This document shows, in pieces, positions 25,262 to 34,766 of a stretch of 64,000 nt of DNA. This DNA comes from Homalodisca vitripennis (taxonomy: Eukaryota > Arthropoda > Insecta > Hemiptera > Cicadellidae), in the NCBI RefSeq assembly GCF_021130785.1, contig NC_060212.1:150688501-150752500 (forward strand). Direction: 5' to 3'. Positions within the stretch are counted from its first letter, which is position 1; the number at the start of each line of letters is the position of its first letter. The position numbers and the translations under genes were made by a program. Under the pieces are notes generated by a model. The model saw only the letters and a program-made list of their open reading frames with translations. It ran no database searches and was not told the origin of the DNA.

Positions 25262-25640
25262 ATCTCCGCGACACACTGTGCGCGCTGCCGCGCACACGGT
25301 ACTAGAGTAACCCGTACCTCTGCCCCAGTGGTGGGCCGCACTCTGTATTATCGCCGCCACTGACATCATCGGTTTCTCCTTCTTCAGCATGTCTGTCCGG
25401 CGTGGCGTGGCGCTGCTACGTGAGGCGGTGAGAGTTGAGACTGGCAGAACACACTATCACAGCCGCAGCGACAGCCACATAGTACCGACCCGCGCCGCAC
25501 TGACCTACTGACCGCACTCGGCTCTACTGACACAGTTTGTTAGTGCCGACAACGGCCGAACGCATCCGAACAGAGCCGAACGCGTCCGACCTTACCCACA
25601 CCACCTCCCATATCGATACCGGCCGGCTAATAAACTCTCG
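25262..25640. promoter_or_regulatory. GC-rich, CpG-dense island
   Basis: This is the strongest island in the window: GCGCGCTGCCGCGCACACGG near 25279, repeated CCGAACGC and CCGAACAG motifs near 25556-25590, and TATCGATACCGGCCGGC near 25611. Frames are short, so a promoter plus 5' untranslated exon is more likely than a coding exon. Direction and start are unknown. Confidence 0.4.
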
Positions 25641-25840
25641 AGGGACAAGGTGTTGTACGATAAATACGTGAAAATACATTTCCTCAGATGTACCTAAAAT
25701 ATGAATCAATTGCAATTAAACCCATAACTTTGTCGCTTCAAAAATACAAACCCCTCGCTTAAAAAACACTTTTCAGCCCGGAATGATAAAACATTTTAGG
25801 GTACTTTGGTTTTATACGGAGGCCAAGGTTAGACAGATTT

Positions 25841-26030
25841 AGATTAGTTTATCAGAAATATGTTACTAGTAGTACTTTACGAACGGCCGCGTGATCTGAC
25901 CTTGAATTCGGGTATTATCTCAAGAGGCGTTTTTCTTTTTTCACCAGAAGTTCGGGGTGGCGCCCTAGGGGCCAACAAAGACCGCACTGATGGCTAGGGG
26001 CGTTTTCGATCGGTATTTTCCCGACTTCAG
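25841..26030. repeat. Interspersed repeat family A, partial copy
   Basis: The left end matches 38310-38352 (AGATTAG, AAATATGTTACTAGTAGTAC). From 25880 the segment matches the reverse complement of 38535-38675, including CGTGATCTGA, GGTATTATCTCAAGAGG, GCACTGATGGCTAGGGGC and CGGTATTTTCCC. Because the family core is itself a hairpin, such orientation switches are expected. It is non-coding. Confidence 0.75.
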
Positions 26031-28220
26031 TGTCAGTGCCCAACTGATATGATGTCAGAAAAACTGAAAACTACTTTTAAGTATCCACCTTCACTCTCAA
26101 AACTAAAATCACTTTCAATGTTTTCCTTTCGTAATACACTGATTCTTGATTTCTACACCCTGAATATTAACTATACTTGCATACAACTGTGTACTTTAGA
26201 ACTGCACTGGATAGCTGCATTTGCCATATGAACAGAATTAAAAGTGATTTCCTAATGGGTAGCAGTGAACCGTTTTCACACCTCTACTACCCATTGTTTG
26301 TATTAAATGATTGAAACAGCCAGTATTCTACTTAAAAATAAGCCACACGTACATGAATGTTGTTTAGTTGCATCTTTTTGCAAGTACCAATATTTCAATG
26401 TCATATTTCCGTATTTTAAGGATTGCTTGAATTGGTTAAAAAAAAACCAACAATTTCATCACATATTAGATTTTTGGAAATAAAGCAAAGGGTAAACAAT
26501 GCATTATTTTTCGTAGGTTCCTACTATTGTATCTAATAAGGTTTCCTTAACTTGATGGTGTGAATAAAATGTACAAAAATCATTTTATACACACAGCGTA
26601 TAATATTATAAACTACAATTCATAGTAGTGGAAGTTTTATGTAAACTTTAATTTTTTTAACACCACATTGTGGATTCACTTACTGATAATTGGTCATCTG
26701 ATAAAATTACAAGTGCAATTAAGCGAAAGTTGGAAGAATGTAATATAATCACTTTAAAGCTGAAAATCAAAATAAATTTAAAAAATTGAGTATGACACTT
26801 ATTTACACTAACAGAACGATTCAAAATGCATTGTTTATGGGTTTTTTAATCCCAAACAATGTTTACTTTATAGAGACAGGCAAAAGTTGCAATTGACCTA
26901 TTTTTTTTTTAATATGCAAATAATACAATAATGAGAATATTCTTCTTAAAATATTGCCTGTTATTTTTCAATTGTCATTGAAATTAGCTGAGGTAAACAG
27001 AGTAAATAATAGTTTTTGACATATAGAGAAAAAAAATATTGAAATAGGATCTATGCTTGTAGTTAGTCTCTAATAGCCTGCCTCTTCATTAAAAAAAGTA
27101 AAGTTTTCTTATTTTTCCTGGTGAAGTTAGAGCTAAGAAGCCCTCTCTAACACAACCTGGGACCGATGGCTTAAAGGTGACTTCCGAACCACCACCAACG
27201 GTCAGGCAGGCGGGCTGCTTGCAAGGACAGAACCTGTCAGCGGTCACCCATCCAAGCAGCAGCCACGCTCAACGTTGCTTGATATGGTTATCTTGTGATA
27301 ACTGTTGCACCCACTATACTACACCATTGGATACAGCTGTATGCCATACTAAGATTGAAACATCATTTATCATGCACGGTCTTAAGAGATCGAGTTTAAA
27401 TACCCATGGAAACACAGGATAAAATAAATTTTATAAATAAAACACAATAACCTTTAATATTGTTTTAAAAATTAACCAGACAAAAAAGACAATATGGACA
27501 TACATCCCTTAAAAATTTAACATAAGTATTTCCCAGTTTTAAAAGGATGAATGAAGATTAATGTTATTTTAAGACCTTTTGGTTGCATACATTTTTAAAA
27601 TACCTTACGTGCAATTTCACCATTCATTAATTTTATTCTATCTGAATGATAAATTCTTTTTCAGTTGATGCAATTTTCTATCTAAACGGTTTTGGTCATG
27701 TTGAATTGCATGTAATGAATGGTCTCTCAAAATTTTAATGAACATTATCAACCAATGATTGGTAATTTTCTAATTGTCTATTTACTTTTAAAACCGTCAT
27801 TGTTTTACCAATATAATCTTTGGAACAAAATGTGTACTTACTATGTTGGAGTGAGAAACCTACACCAGTCTACTTCCGTGCTTGTATTCTATTTCAGGTA
27901 TAAAAAGTGAAAATCTTTAATTTCCAGCTATGCCTTACTCTTTACTCTCTGACAGATACTGATTAACTCAGAGAATGATGCATTGGCATTTGTACTTGGT
28001 CAGCATATTTTTCAAATATGAAAAAATTAAAACAATGAAAATATGCATTTACCAGAGCTTAGTTTTTATTATTTTATATAAATTGAAAAATGTTTATTTT
28101 TTGTTTTTCTCTAACTGAATGTCCTACCCAAAAGGTAAGTGCTCTGCTCAGAGCCATCCACCTAACCCGAAAGTTAACCACCCTCCCCAAGAGGGATTTT
28201 CTCCCTTTTAGGGGAGTGGT
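26031..28220. other. Unassigned AT-rich DNA
   Basis: No gene is supported. A GC-richer patch at 27120-27290 contains GGGACCGATGGCTTAAAGG and looks like an insect interspersed repeat that I cannot name. A 63-codon frame at 27719-27910 has a weak resemblance to transposase text and is not called. Confidence 0.4.
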
Positions 28221-28575
28221 TCTTTTTAGCTGCAGTATAATAAGAACAATAATTTTATTCCTACACTGGAATTATCTATATTCATAAGTAACAAATCCTT
28301 GATAACTACTTAAACCAAATTACGTTATAGGTATTTTAAATTACAGTATAGTTCAGTTTTTTTTATAATATTTTAAAAGTAATAATATTATAATAATTTA
28401 AAAATTATCCAGGTTACAACTATTTATAAAATGTAACAAACGAAACAGTGTAACTTTACTTAATTTTTACTATGTTGAAGGGTAATCGTGTCTAACACCT
28501 TGTGACACAAACAAAATATGCACATGGTTGCGGTCAATACAGATGGGCAGTATTAGTGTCTGTAACAGGTTAATC
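28221..28575. repeat. Family A 5' half, degenerate copy
   Basis: It shares with 30232-30540 and 37651-38060 the ordered blocks AGCTGCAGTATAATAAG, GGTATTTTAAATTA, ATAGTTCAG, AAAATGTAACAAACGAAACAG and TGACACAAACA. It stops before the hairpin core. Divergence is high and there is no coding capacity. Confidence 0.6.
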
Positions 28576-28889
28576 GGTGATTTTATATATTCACGGTACA
28601 CAACAATTATACAACAGATAATAATGAACAAGATGGCAATACATAATGAAATCTTATATAATTTAAACAAAACGTTCCATTAAAACAAGTAACAATACAT
28701 CAAGCATGAGTAAAAATTTAATAAAAACAACAAATCTATAAAAAATAAAACTATAAATATAATGATAATCATAAATCAGGCCATGATAAAATCTTAACAA
28801 ATAAATTAACACCAACAAATTTTTACATTAAAAATACACGCTTGAGGTAATTTACACTGTCGAGAAAGAAATCAATAAATTTAATTTAT

Positions 28890-29265
28890 GGATTTATAGA
28901 TTTAATTTAAATTGTAAATTTTTTCATTTACGGTTCTATGAAGCCTTAGCATGCAACTATTATATAAGTACGGCGTTGAACTGCAGACACAAAAGAAGAG
29001 GTCATTTGGGCAGATGGTTGTTGGCACTCTGAAATCAACTTTAGCCGGAAGGTCAGGGCAGTCAACATCACCAACCAGTTATTATTTTCTTGAGAAAGAC
29101 CACATCCGCCTATTGTTTTCTTGAAATCAGTGATCCAAGACTAAAAAAATTAGCCAGCAAATGCAGGGGGCAGTAGAGTAGTCATATCCCAATCTGAAGG
29201 CAACAGATCTTATGAAACCCCTCTGAATCTTTTTAAGTTGATCGATGTGGCCAGGCTAGAAGATA
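28890..29265 (-). pseudogene. Non-LTR retrotransposon C-terminal remnant
   Basis: Minus-strand translation gives HIDQLKKIQRGFIRSVAFRL, and in another frame DVDCPDLPAKVDFRVP, CSSTPYLYNSCMLRL and HRTVNE. This is the order seen in the C-terminal part of Jockey-like polyproteins (IQRxFIR, then FRVP, then NSPLxRL, then N). At least one frameshift and one stop separate the blocks. The matching reverse transcriptase piece lies at 30024-30165, so an insertion of about 740 bp seems to split the copy. Confidence 0.65.
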
Positions 29266-30023
29266 ATTATAAACCTAAAGTTATTTATTTAGCTGAAATA
29301 AAACTGTACATTTTAAATAGTCTTTGGAAATAAGTTCTACCTACCAACTGTAACTGTTTAATTATTTATTATTATTATTATTTTTATGTATGACTTTTTT
29401 ACAATTAGTAGTAATACATTTTCTTAATACTCATTTTTTGGTTTTAAAATTTTTTTAAATAACAAAGGAGTAAAAAATCCATTAATATGAATGTTTCATG
29501 TGGTAGAGCATAGGCCTATATTATAGAACAAAGCCAAAAAGAAGAATTTCATGATTATCTTTTTCCCTTTTGTAGATATTTCATTTTTCGTCAAACTGCA
29601 TTTCGTTTAAAAAATCTTAAAAATAAAACTTTAAAAAATTTTCCTTGGCCCCAAATGAACAGTTGGTAGTTTTATTTATTTTTACATTGTTCCTAACCTT
29701 TTCATATAAAAATTTAAAACAAATCATCTAATTTGGTTGGTAAATAAGAAAAATATGTATCATTTCCTATCGGAAAACAAATTTTGTTTCTCACAGCCGA
29801 ACAACAAAAATAACAATATTCCTTAAACTTTAAGACCCTGTAAAATCTAAACTGTAAGAGATACAAAGAAAAAATTTGGCACGGTTACTTACATAAAGGA
29901 ATGGAACAACCATACCAAATTTCAGCAAAATCTGAGATGGTGGATATCATTGCGTCGTTGATTTGACAAGGAACCCCCCTCAGTTAACCCTATACTGAGT
30001 TGAAGGAAATGTCAATCCTCCAA
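29266..30023. other. AT-rich sequence between two RT pieces
   Basis: It holds a (TTA)n run at 29361-29382, which could be the tail of an inserted element, and otherwise AT-rich DNA. No termini are evident. Confidence 0.35.
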
Positions 30024-30165
30024 GCTGTTTACAACACAAAATACCTTTACATCATATGCGAATAGCAAGAACTTTGTGTCAATGGAATCAGCAATATCAT
30101 TCAGGAAGATGTTGAGCAAAAGGGAGCCCATGTGGGAACCCTGAGGCACCCCAAATTTGCATTAA
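30024..30165 (-). pseudogene. Reverse transcriptase fragment (GVPQGS to AYD)
   Basis: The minus strand encodes FGVPQGSHMGSLLLNIFLND followed by IADSIDTKFLLFAYDVKVF. This covers the RT motif GxPQGSxLxPLLFNIFINDI and the catalytic box. FADD has become FAYD, so one catalytic aspartate is lost. It appears to be the upstream half of the copy at 28890-29265. Confidence 0.8.
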
Positions 30166-30231
30166 AAGGTTTAGATACAGCATTGGCAAACTACTTATAC
30201 AGTGATAACCTATAACCAAGATACTGTTATT

Positions 30232-30740
30232 TCAATAACGACTGCAGTGTAAAACGAGGCAACCACCACAATAGAATCATTGTGATTACCTAAACTATAG
30301 AAACAAAAATGTTGATACGAAATACATTTTATAGATATTTTAAATTATAATATAATTCAGCTGTTTTCAATCTAAAATATTAATACGTTATTAATGAATA
30401 AAAAACTATCTACGTTATGTGTATCTATAAGATGTAACAAAACAAAACAGTTTAACATTTAGTTATTTTTTACTGTTTTTAAGGATAAACGTGACAGCTA
30501 GTGACACAACACACAATAGCGGCCATTACTAAATACCATATAAGTGATTATACTTTGTTTGAATTAATTTGGAACAATATTGCTATTTAATACGTTAAAA
30601 AGAGCTGATAAACATTAATTGTAAATAACTGTAATTAAAATGTTTTTGTATTTGATAGTTTAAGTATTTCTAATTAACAATTTGGTATCCTGATAAGATT
30701 GCAGTGGTAGCCTCTTATTACACTGCAGCCTCAGTAACAG
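30232..30740. repeat. Family A 5' half with inverted GCTGCAGTGTAATAAG ends
   Basis: The segment starts GACTGCAGTGTAAAACGAGG and ends CCTCTTATTACACTGCAGCC, an approximate inverted repeat of about 20 bp. Internal blocks match 28221-28575 and 37651-38060. No protein is encoded. Confidence 0.6.
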
Positions 30741-31490
30741 CTGGGCTAAAATATATGGCCTGATAACCATTAACAGCCACCTGGGGCGATTTCTTGCGCA
30801 ATGAGGCTAGAAATGGAAATATTACGCTATTGAATGTTATTATGCGATAAAGTAGGTTTGGATTAGGTCATCAAAAATATATATTTCTAGTAGTACCACA
30901 GGTAATTCTAAGCAATATATGGGTCAACCTCGATTTTTCTCATATTACAATATAATGTTCCAATAGTCAATTAGAAAAGGAAATGACTAGAATTTCTTGC
31001 TGGAAAGCAGTTATAGGGAGCAGGCAACCGCCAGACGGTCATATATTGCTTAGAATTACCTATTAGTGATCAGGGGCACTGACGTGATCTGGGCTTCAAA
31101 TTTGGAACTACTCGAGTTAATTTTTTTCCTAAAAGAGCAAGCAGCGCGAAGCATCGGCAGGCATCGTGTGTGATCTGGGTATATAATGAATTAACGCACA
31201 ATGCCTGCCCGCTGCGCAGCTCTTTTAGAAAAAAAATTAACTCGACTGCTTTCCGGCAAGAAATTCTAGTCATTTCCTTTTCTAATTGACTATTGGAACA
31301 TTATATTGTAATATGAGAAAAATCGAGGTTGACCCATATATTGCTTAGAATTACCTGCCCCTGGCTATCAATGCTGGCTTTGGTGGCACCCTCGTTGCCA
31401 CCCCATACTTCTGTAGAAAAAAAACATCCCTCGTGATAGTCCCTAAATTCAAGCTCAGATCACGTGAGCCCTCGTAGATATGTAGCTAGA
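30741..31490. repeat. Family A 3' half, interrupted by a foldback element
   Basis: 30745-30898 matches 38100-38352 (GCTGGGCT, CAATGAGGC, TGGAAATAT, CTATTGAATGTTATTATGC, CTAGTAGTACCA). 31358-31475 matches 38562-38675 (CCCCTGGCTATCA, GCTTTGG, AACATCCCTCGTGATAGT, CAGATCACGTGAGC). The foldback element 30899-31357 sits between them in place of about 200 bp of family A. Confidence 0.75.
30899..31357. mobile_element. Foldback element with 113-bp near-identical arms
   Basis: The arms 30899-31011 and 31245-31357 are reverse complements differing at one position. The outer ends begin CAGGTAATTCTAAGCAATA. The 233-bp centre carries a second stem (31112-31139 with 31219-31245, CGAGTTAATTTTTTTCCTAA type) and an extra inverted copy of the 23-bp terminus at 31039-31061. 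There is no coding capacity. No simple target duplication flanks it (TAGTACCA against CCCCTGGC), so the ends or the host junctions have been rearranged. Arms this similar imply recent origin or gene conversion. Confidence 0.85.
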
Positions 31491-31860
31491 TTTAGTCTAA
31501 CTAGTAACTTAGTAATGTCATTTCAGTAAATAGCATGATGCTAATACCAAGATTAGACTAGCTGGTAACATGTTACAACAGTGAACGTAATACCCCTACA
31601 CATTATTTTGTAATCGGTTATTGACAAACAGTATTTTCTATCTCTAGTAGACATTACCGGTACTCAAATACCATACACATGATTTAACTTTGTTTGAATT
31701 AATTTGGAACAGTAATGTTGAGCTGAATTGCGTTATAGACTGTATTATAGTGAAGCTATATTTTTACATGTAAAAGAAATATACGTATTTTAGAATATAG
31801 AAAATAATGCAACCTTTTTATATTAAGTTTGAGTAGAGTAGTACTTAAAATTACGGGGAG
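31491..31860. other. AT-rich DNA with a duplicated 55-bp segment
   Basis: 31669-31728 repeats 30534-30590 (ATACCATA, ACTTTGTTTGAATTAATTTGGAACA) in the same orientation. Nothing coding is visible. Confidence 0.5.
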
Positions 31861-31913
31861 ACTTTAATAAACGGCCTACACTTGTTATTTGATTGCTGTT
31901 ATCGAACAATTCG
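31861..31913. repeat. Outer inverted repeat, left arm
   Basis: This arm pairs with 32929-32981 in inverted orientation at roughly 80% identity (shared ACTTTAATAAACGGCCTACA-type end). The pair brackets the MITE at 32090-32643. Confidence 0.65.
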
Positions 31914-32089
31914 ATATGCTATCCACCCACTACGATATGTAAAAAAAATCACATACAATAAGAGTTATAAATAATCGTAACAAGAAGAATCTTTAAAATT
32001 ACAAATTTAACAATAACGTTACAAAACTAACTATGGTCTAGACTTAGATATCAGAGAAACCTTACAATATTACAACTTGCCCAGTTTGA

Positions 32090-32643
32090 GGGTAGGGTGC
32101 GATAAGCGGACCCAGTTTTTTAAATCAAAGAATGTAATCATCGATACCTAATATTCGCATCTCAAATCCTAGACTATCAATCGATATACAAGTATCTATA
32201 GTCCTCAATAACAATCTGTTTTAAATTAGAATATGAATTTAATATTTACAGTGATCAAACAAATTAGACAACCATATTTGCTCTACAGTTGTTTCTTTCC
32301 CACCAAAATTTCACATAGGCTAATGGGTTTTTCAGTACGAGTCCAACATGTTGAAGCCAGGAAAAACTTGTCATAATCTTTCAAAGCAATGTCATGTAGT
32401 TTTCTAAAATCGACTGCCGTTTTTAATAATCAAATGCTACTTATGTAAAGTTGAAATATTACCTTAAGTACGTGTATTACTGTATTTGAAAGTGTTTACA
32501 GCTGATGATATAGATTATTTAAGTTAATTGTTCAAAATAATTTATCAGTACTGTATCGATTGATTATATCGATTGTTATGATTAAGTTATACCGCTTGCC
32601 AACTTCAATATAAGAAACCGGGTCCACTTATCGTACCCTACCC
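32090..32643. mobile_element. MITE with 8-bp target duplication
   Basis: The termini are inverted: GGGTAGGGTGCGATAAGCGG on the left and, read inward on the right, GGGTAGGGTACGATAAGTGG. Flanks are CAGTTTGA (32082-32089) and CAGCTTGA (32644-32651), an 8-bp target duplication with one change. The 554-bp interior has no transposase. An 8-bp duplication fits hAT, P or Merlin superfamilies; the GGG terminus is atypical for hAT, so I leave the class open. Confidence 0.75.
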
Positions 32644-32928
32644 CAGCTTGATAGCAATGAGTAACAGCTTTTGTGAAATAAAGGAAAGAATTCTCCCCAT
32701 GGGTTACCAGAAGCCAAACGTACATGTTGAAGCCACTAAAACTAATTTTGTAACTTGTAAGAAATATCTCACATATTTTCCTCATATTCATCGCCACTTT
32801 CAGTCTCAAAATATTAGTTGCTTCTTGCTGTTTATTGTTTACATTAAAACTGCTATGAGTAAAAAGGTGAAATCATATGCTAAGTTAAATAAATTTGAAT
32901 ATCAAACTATGTCTTCGGATAAAAACAT

Positions 32929-32981
32929 CGAACAATTCGTTAAAAACAACCGAATAACGAGTGTAGGCCGCTTATTAAAGT
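32929..32981. repeat. Outer inverted repeat, right arm
   Basis: This is the partner of 31861-31913. It lies in a 119-codon open frame (32648-33007) that starts inside the MITE terminus and is therefore not a gene. Confidence 0.65.
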
Positions 32982-33290
32982 CTACCAACAATTACTTTAC
33001 AAGATAAACATGTTCTACAGCATTTTAATTACTCTAATCAGTATTTGATTCCATTCAAGTGTTGGGTGCTTATCATACTGCAGCCACTATGTTGTCCTTT
33101 CCTTACTTGTATTTAATTAGTATTGCAATCCTAGTCATTTATAAAGCACGTTCCAATTTTTAAACCAACAAATAATGTAAAGTGGGACTTGCAATTCAAA
33201 TTCAATTGAATAATAAGACAAACTGCACCAAAATTATACCTATGATTGTATGCCACTTGTGTGTGTCTGGTGTTGAGGGTACATGAATGG

Positions 33291-33760
33291 ATTTATTTAT
33301 TTATTTATTTACATTCCCACGGTATAACCATTTTGCAAAATTACAATACTTAAGATGACTAGTAATACTAAACAGTAATAAATTCTCATAAAAAAAGTAT
33401 AGTATGAAAAATCAAGTTCAGCAATTGACCATGCCTACGACACAGTGAAATAAACAGATATAACAAGATAAAATTTATCCTACTTCATTCATACAATATT
33501 AACCATCAAAATAGGTTAATAGTAAAATCTATCTTAAGTTGGGAAAATATGCTATTATAACCTAACAGATGCTACAACAAAGAAGCTCACCTCTATCATT
33601 GGCTTCCATATCCATTGAATAAAGGATTACAAACACGCTCAGTACACAAAAAACGTCGATAACACAAAATAATATTCTCACAATAATCAGTAATCAATCA
33701 GCCAATTTGGCCCACTTTCTATTCACTAGAAAACATGGCCGAGCAACACTTACTCCATTA
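33291..33760 (-). mobile_element. Possible 3' end of a minus-strand non-LTR element
   Basis: On the minus strand the sequence ends GGGAATGTAAATAAATAAAT with five AAAT units (33311-33291), the sort of tail that CR1/Jockey-like elements leave. No RT codons are recognisable upstream to 33760, so the left boundary is arbitrary. Confidence 0.35.
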
Positions 33761-34526
33761 TTCAAGGTCGATGAACTGGGACGAATAAAAATACCAGACT
33801 AGAAAAAAAACTATGTACTTTAGGAACCTAAATAATCAAACTAAGCGAGTTATAAAAAACATTTAGACTTCATTACATGAAAAATTATGTTACTTAAGTA
33901 AAAAATATACAGCTAAAAGGAAGTTTAAACAATATACAGTTTAAACAATTTAAATATGTATTCAAATGTAAACGAAATTGCTTTTCTTTTCTCTTACTTT
34001 CTTCCTCTTGTTTGCTGAATTTCAGCAGGTTCTGCTTACTTTAAGCATGGAACCTCGATAAACATTCTTGTATGTATGACCAGTTTACACTTTTTACACA
34101 CAGTAAGTTCACTATTGCACTCAGTATCAACGAGGGTTGTATGCTTGGAGACAAGGTTGTTCTTGGTGTTCTCGGTGTTGTGGGCGTTTTCTGTTTTGTT
34201 TTCTATTTTTGTTTTTATTTGTTAGTTTTAGTCACAACCTTAAGTCTATTGTTAATACTTCCTATTGTTTGTTGTGTTACTTTAAAAGAAGTTGGGGGAA
34301 TTTCTTTAAGGAAGGTATTTGATGTGTGCAGGATTAAATAGAAACGGTTGTGCACCCAACTCCAAGGATAGAATGCTTCACACCAGAGACCCTTCAGGCG
34401 GCTTCCTAGTCCAGAAACAGGAAATGGGCCCTGGAGAGAACATTTTGTTATAACCCATGGTGAAGACATTCATGTTCTTAAGACAGGTCACTTTCAAGAC
34501 TTAAGTTATGTTAGTATGTTTTTTTT
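33761..34526. other. Unassigned DNA
   Basis: A hydrophobic 89-codon plus frame (34072-34341) consists of T-rich low-complexity sequence and is not called. Nothing else is visible. Confidence 0.4.
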
Positions 34527-34711
34527 ATATTACCTTATTTATAGATTTAAGAAAACTTACAATTTCCAGTATTATTTCCATATCAAAGCTCGTTAAAAGA
34601 TCTTTCAATATATAAGGTGAATCTATTTTCTTCGCTTTCAGTTTAGTGAGCAATTCATGTCTGAAGTCGTTATATTGCACACAATCAAAGATTAAATGTT
34701 GAAGACTTTCT
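34527..34711 (-). pseudogene. Retrotransposon C-terminal tail (HLIFDCxxY motif)
   Basis: The minus strand encodes HLIFDCVQYNDFRHELLTKL, then blocks PYILKDLL and IVSFLKSINK before a stop near 34527. The pattern HxxFxCxxYxxxRxxL followed by a leucine-rich helix and FLxxIN is that of the zinc-knuckle-like C-terminus of non-LTR polyproteins (I, R1 or Jockey groups). Its upstream boundary coincides with the centre of a palindrome, so the reading frame folds back on itself there. No RT or endonuclease remains. Confidence 0.6.
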
Positions 34712-34766
34712 ATGGAAAGTCTTCAACATTTAATCTTTGGTTGTGTACAATATAACGACTTCAGAC
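34659..34766. repeat. 108-bp near-perfect palindrome
   Basis: The left arm 34659-34710 (GTCTGAAGTCGTTATATTGC...) and right arm to 34766 (...ATAACGACTTCAGAC) are reverse complements with two or three mismatches and almost no spacer (centre CTATGG). The left arm is the HLIFDCVQYNDFR-coding part of the adjacent retrotransposon tail, so the right arm is an inverted copy of that coding segment. Confidence 0.9.

Noticed and set aside
27120..27290. GGGACCGATGGCTTAAAGG region as a named SINE
   Set aside because: It resembles sequence seen in insect repeats, but I cannot recall the family, and no tail or TSD marks its ends.
27719..27910. Frame with FYQYNLW and YYVGVRNLHQ as a transposase remnant
   Set aside because: There is a weak resemblance to a QLWxYNxGxHNL motif of some insect transposon proteins, but it is too short and has no supporting motifs nearby.
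32648..33007. 119-codon plus-strand frame as a gene
   Set aside because: It starts at the edge of the MITE terminus and runs through one arm of an inverted repeat, so it is an accidental frame.
34072..34341. 89-codon hydrophobic frame
   Set aside because: Low-complexity T/G-rich DNA (repeated GTTCTTGGTGTT-like text) accounts for the Val/Leu/Phe-rich translation; a second frame over the same DNA is equally open.
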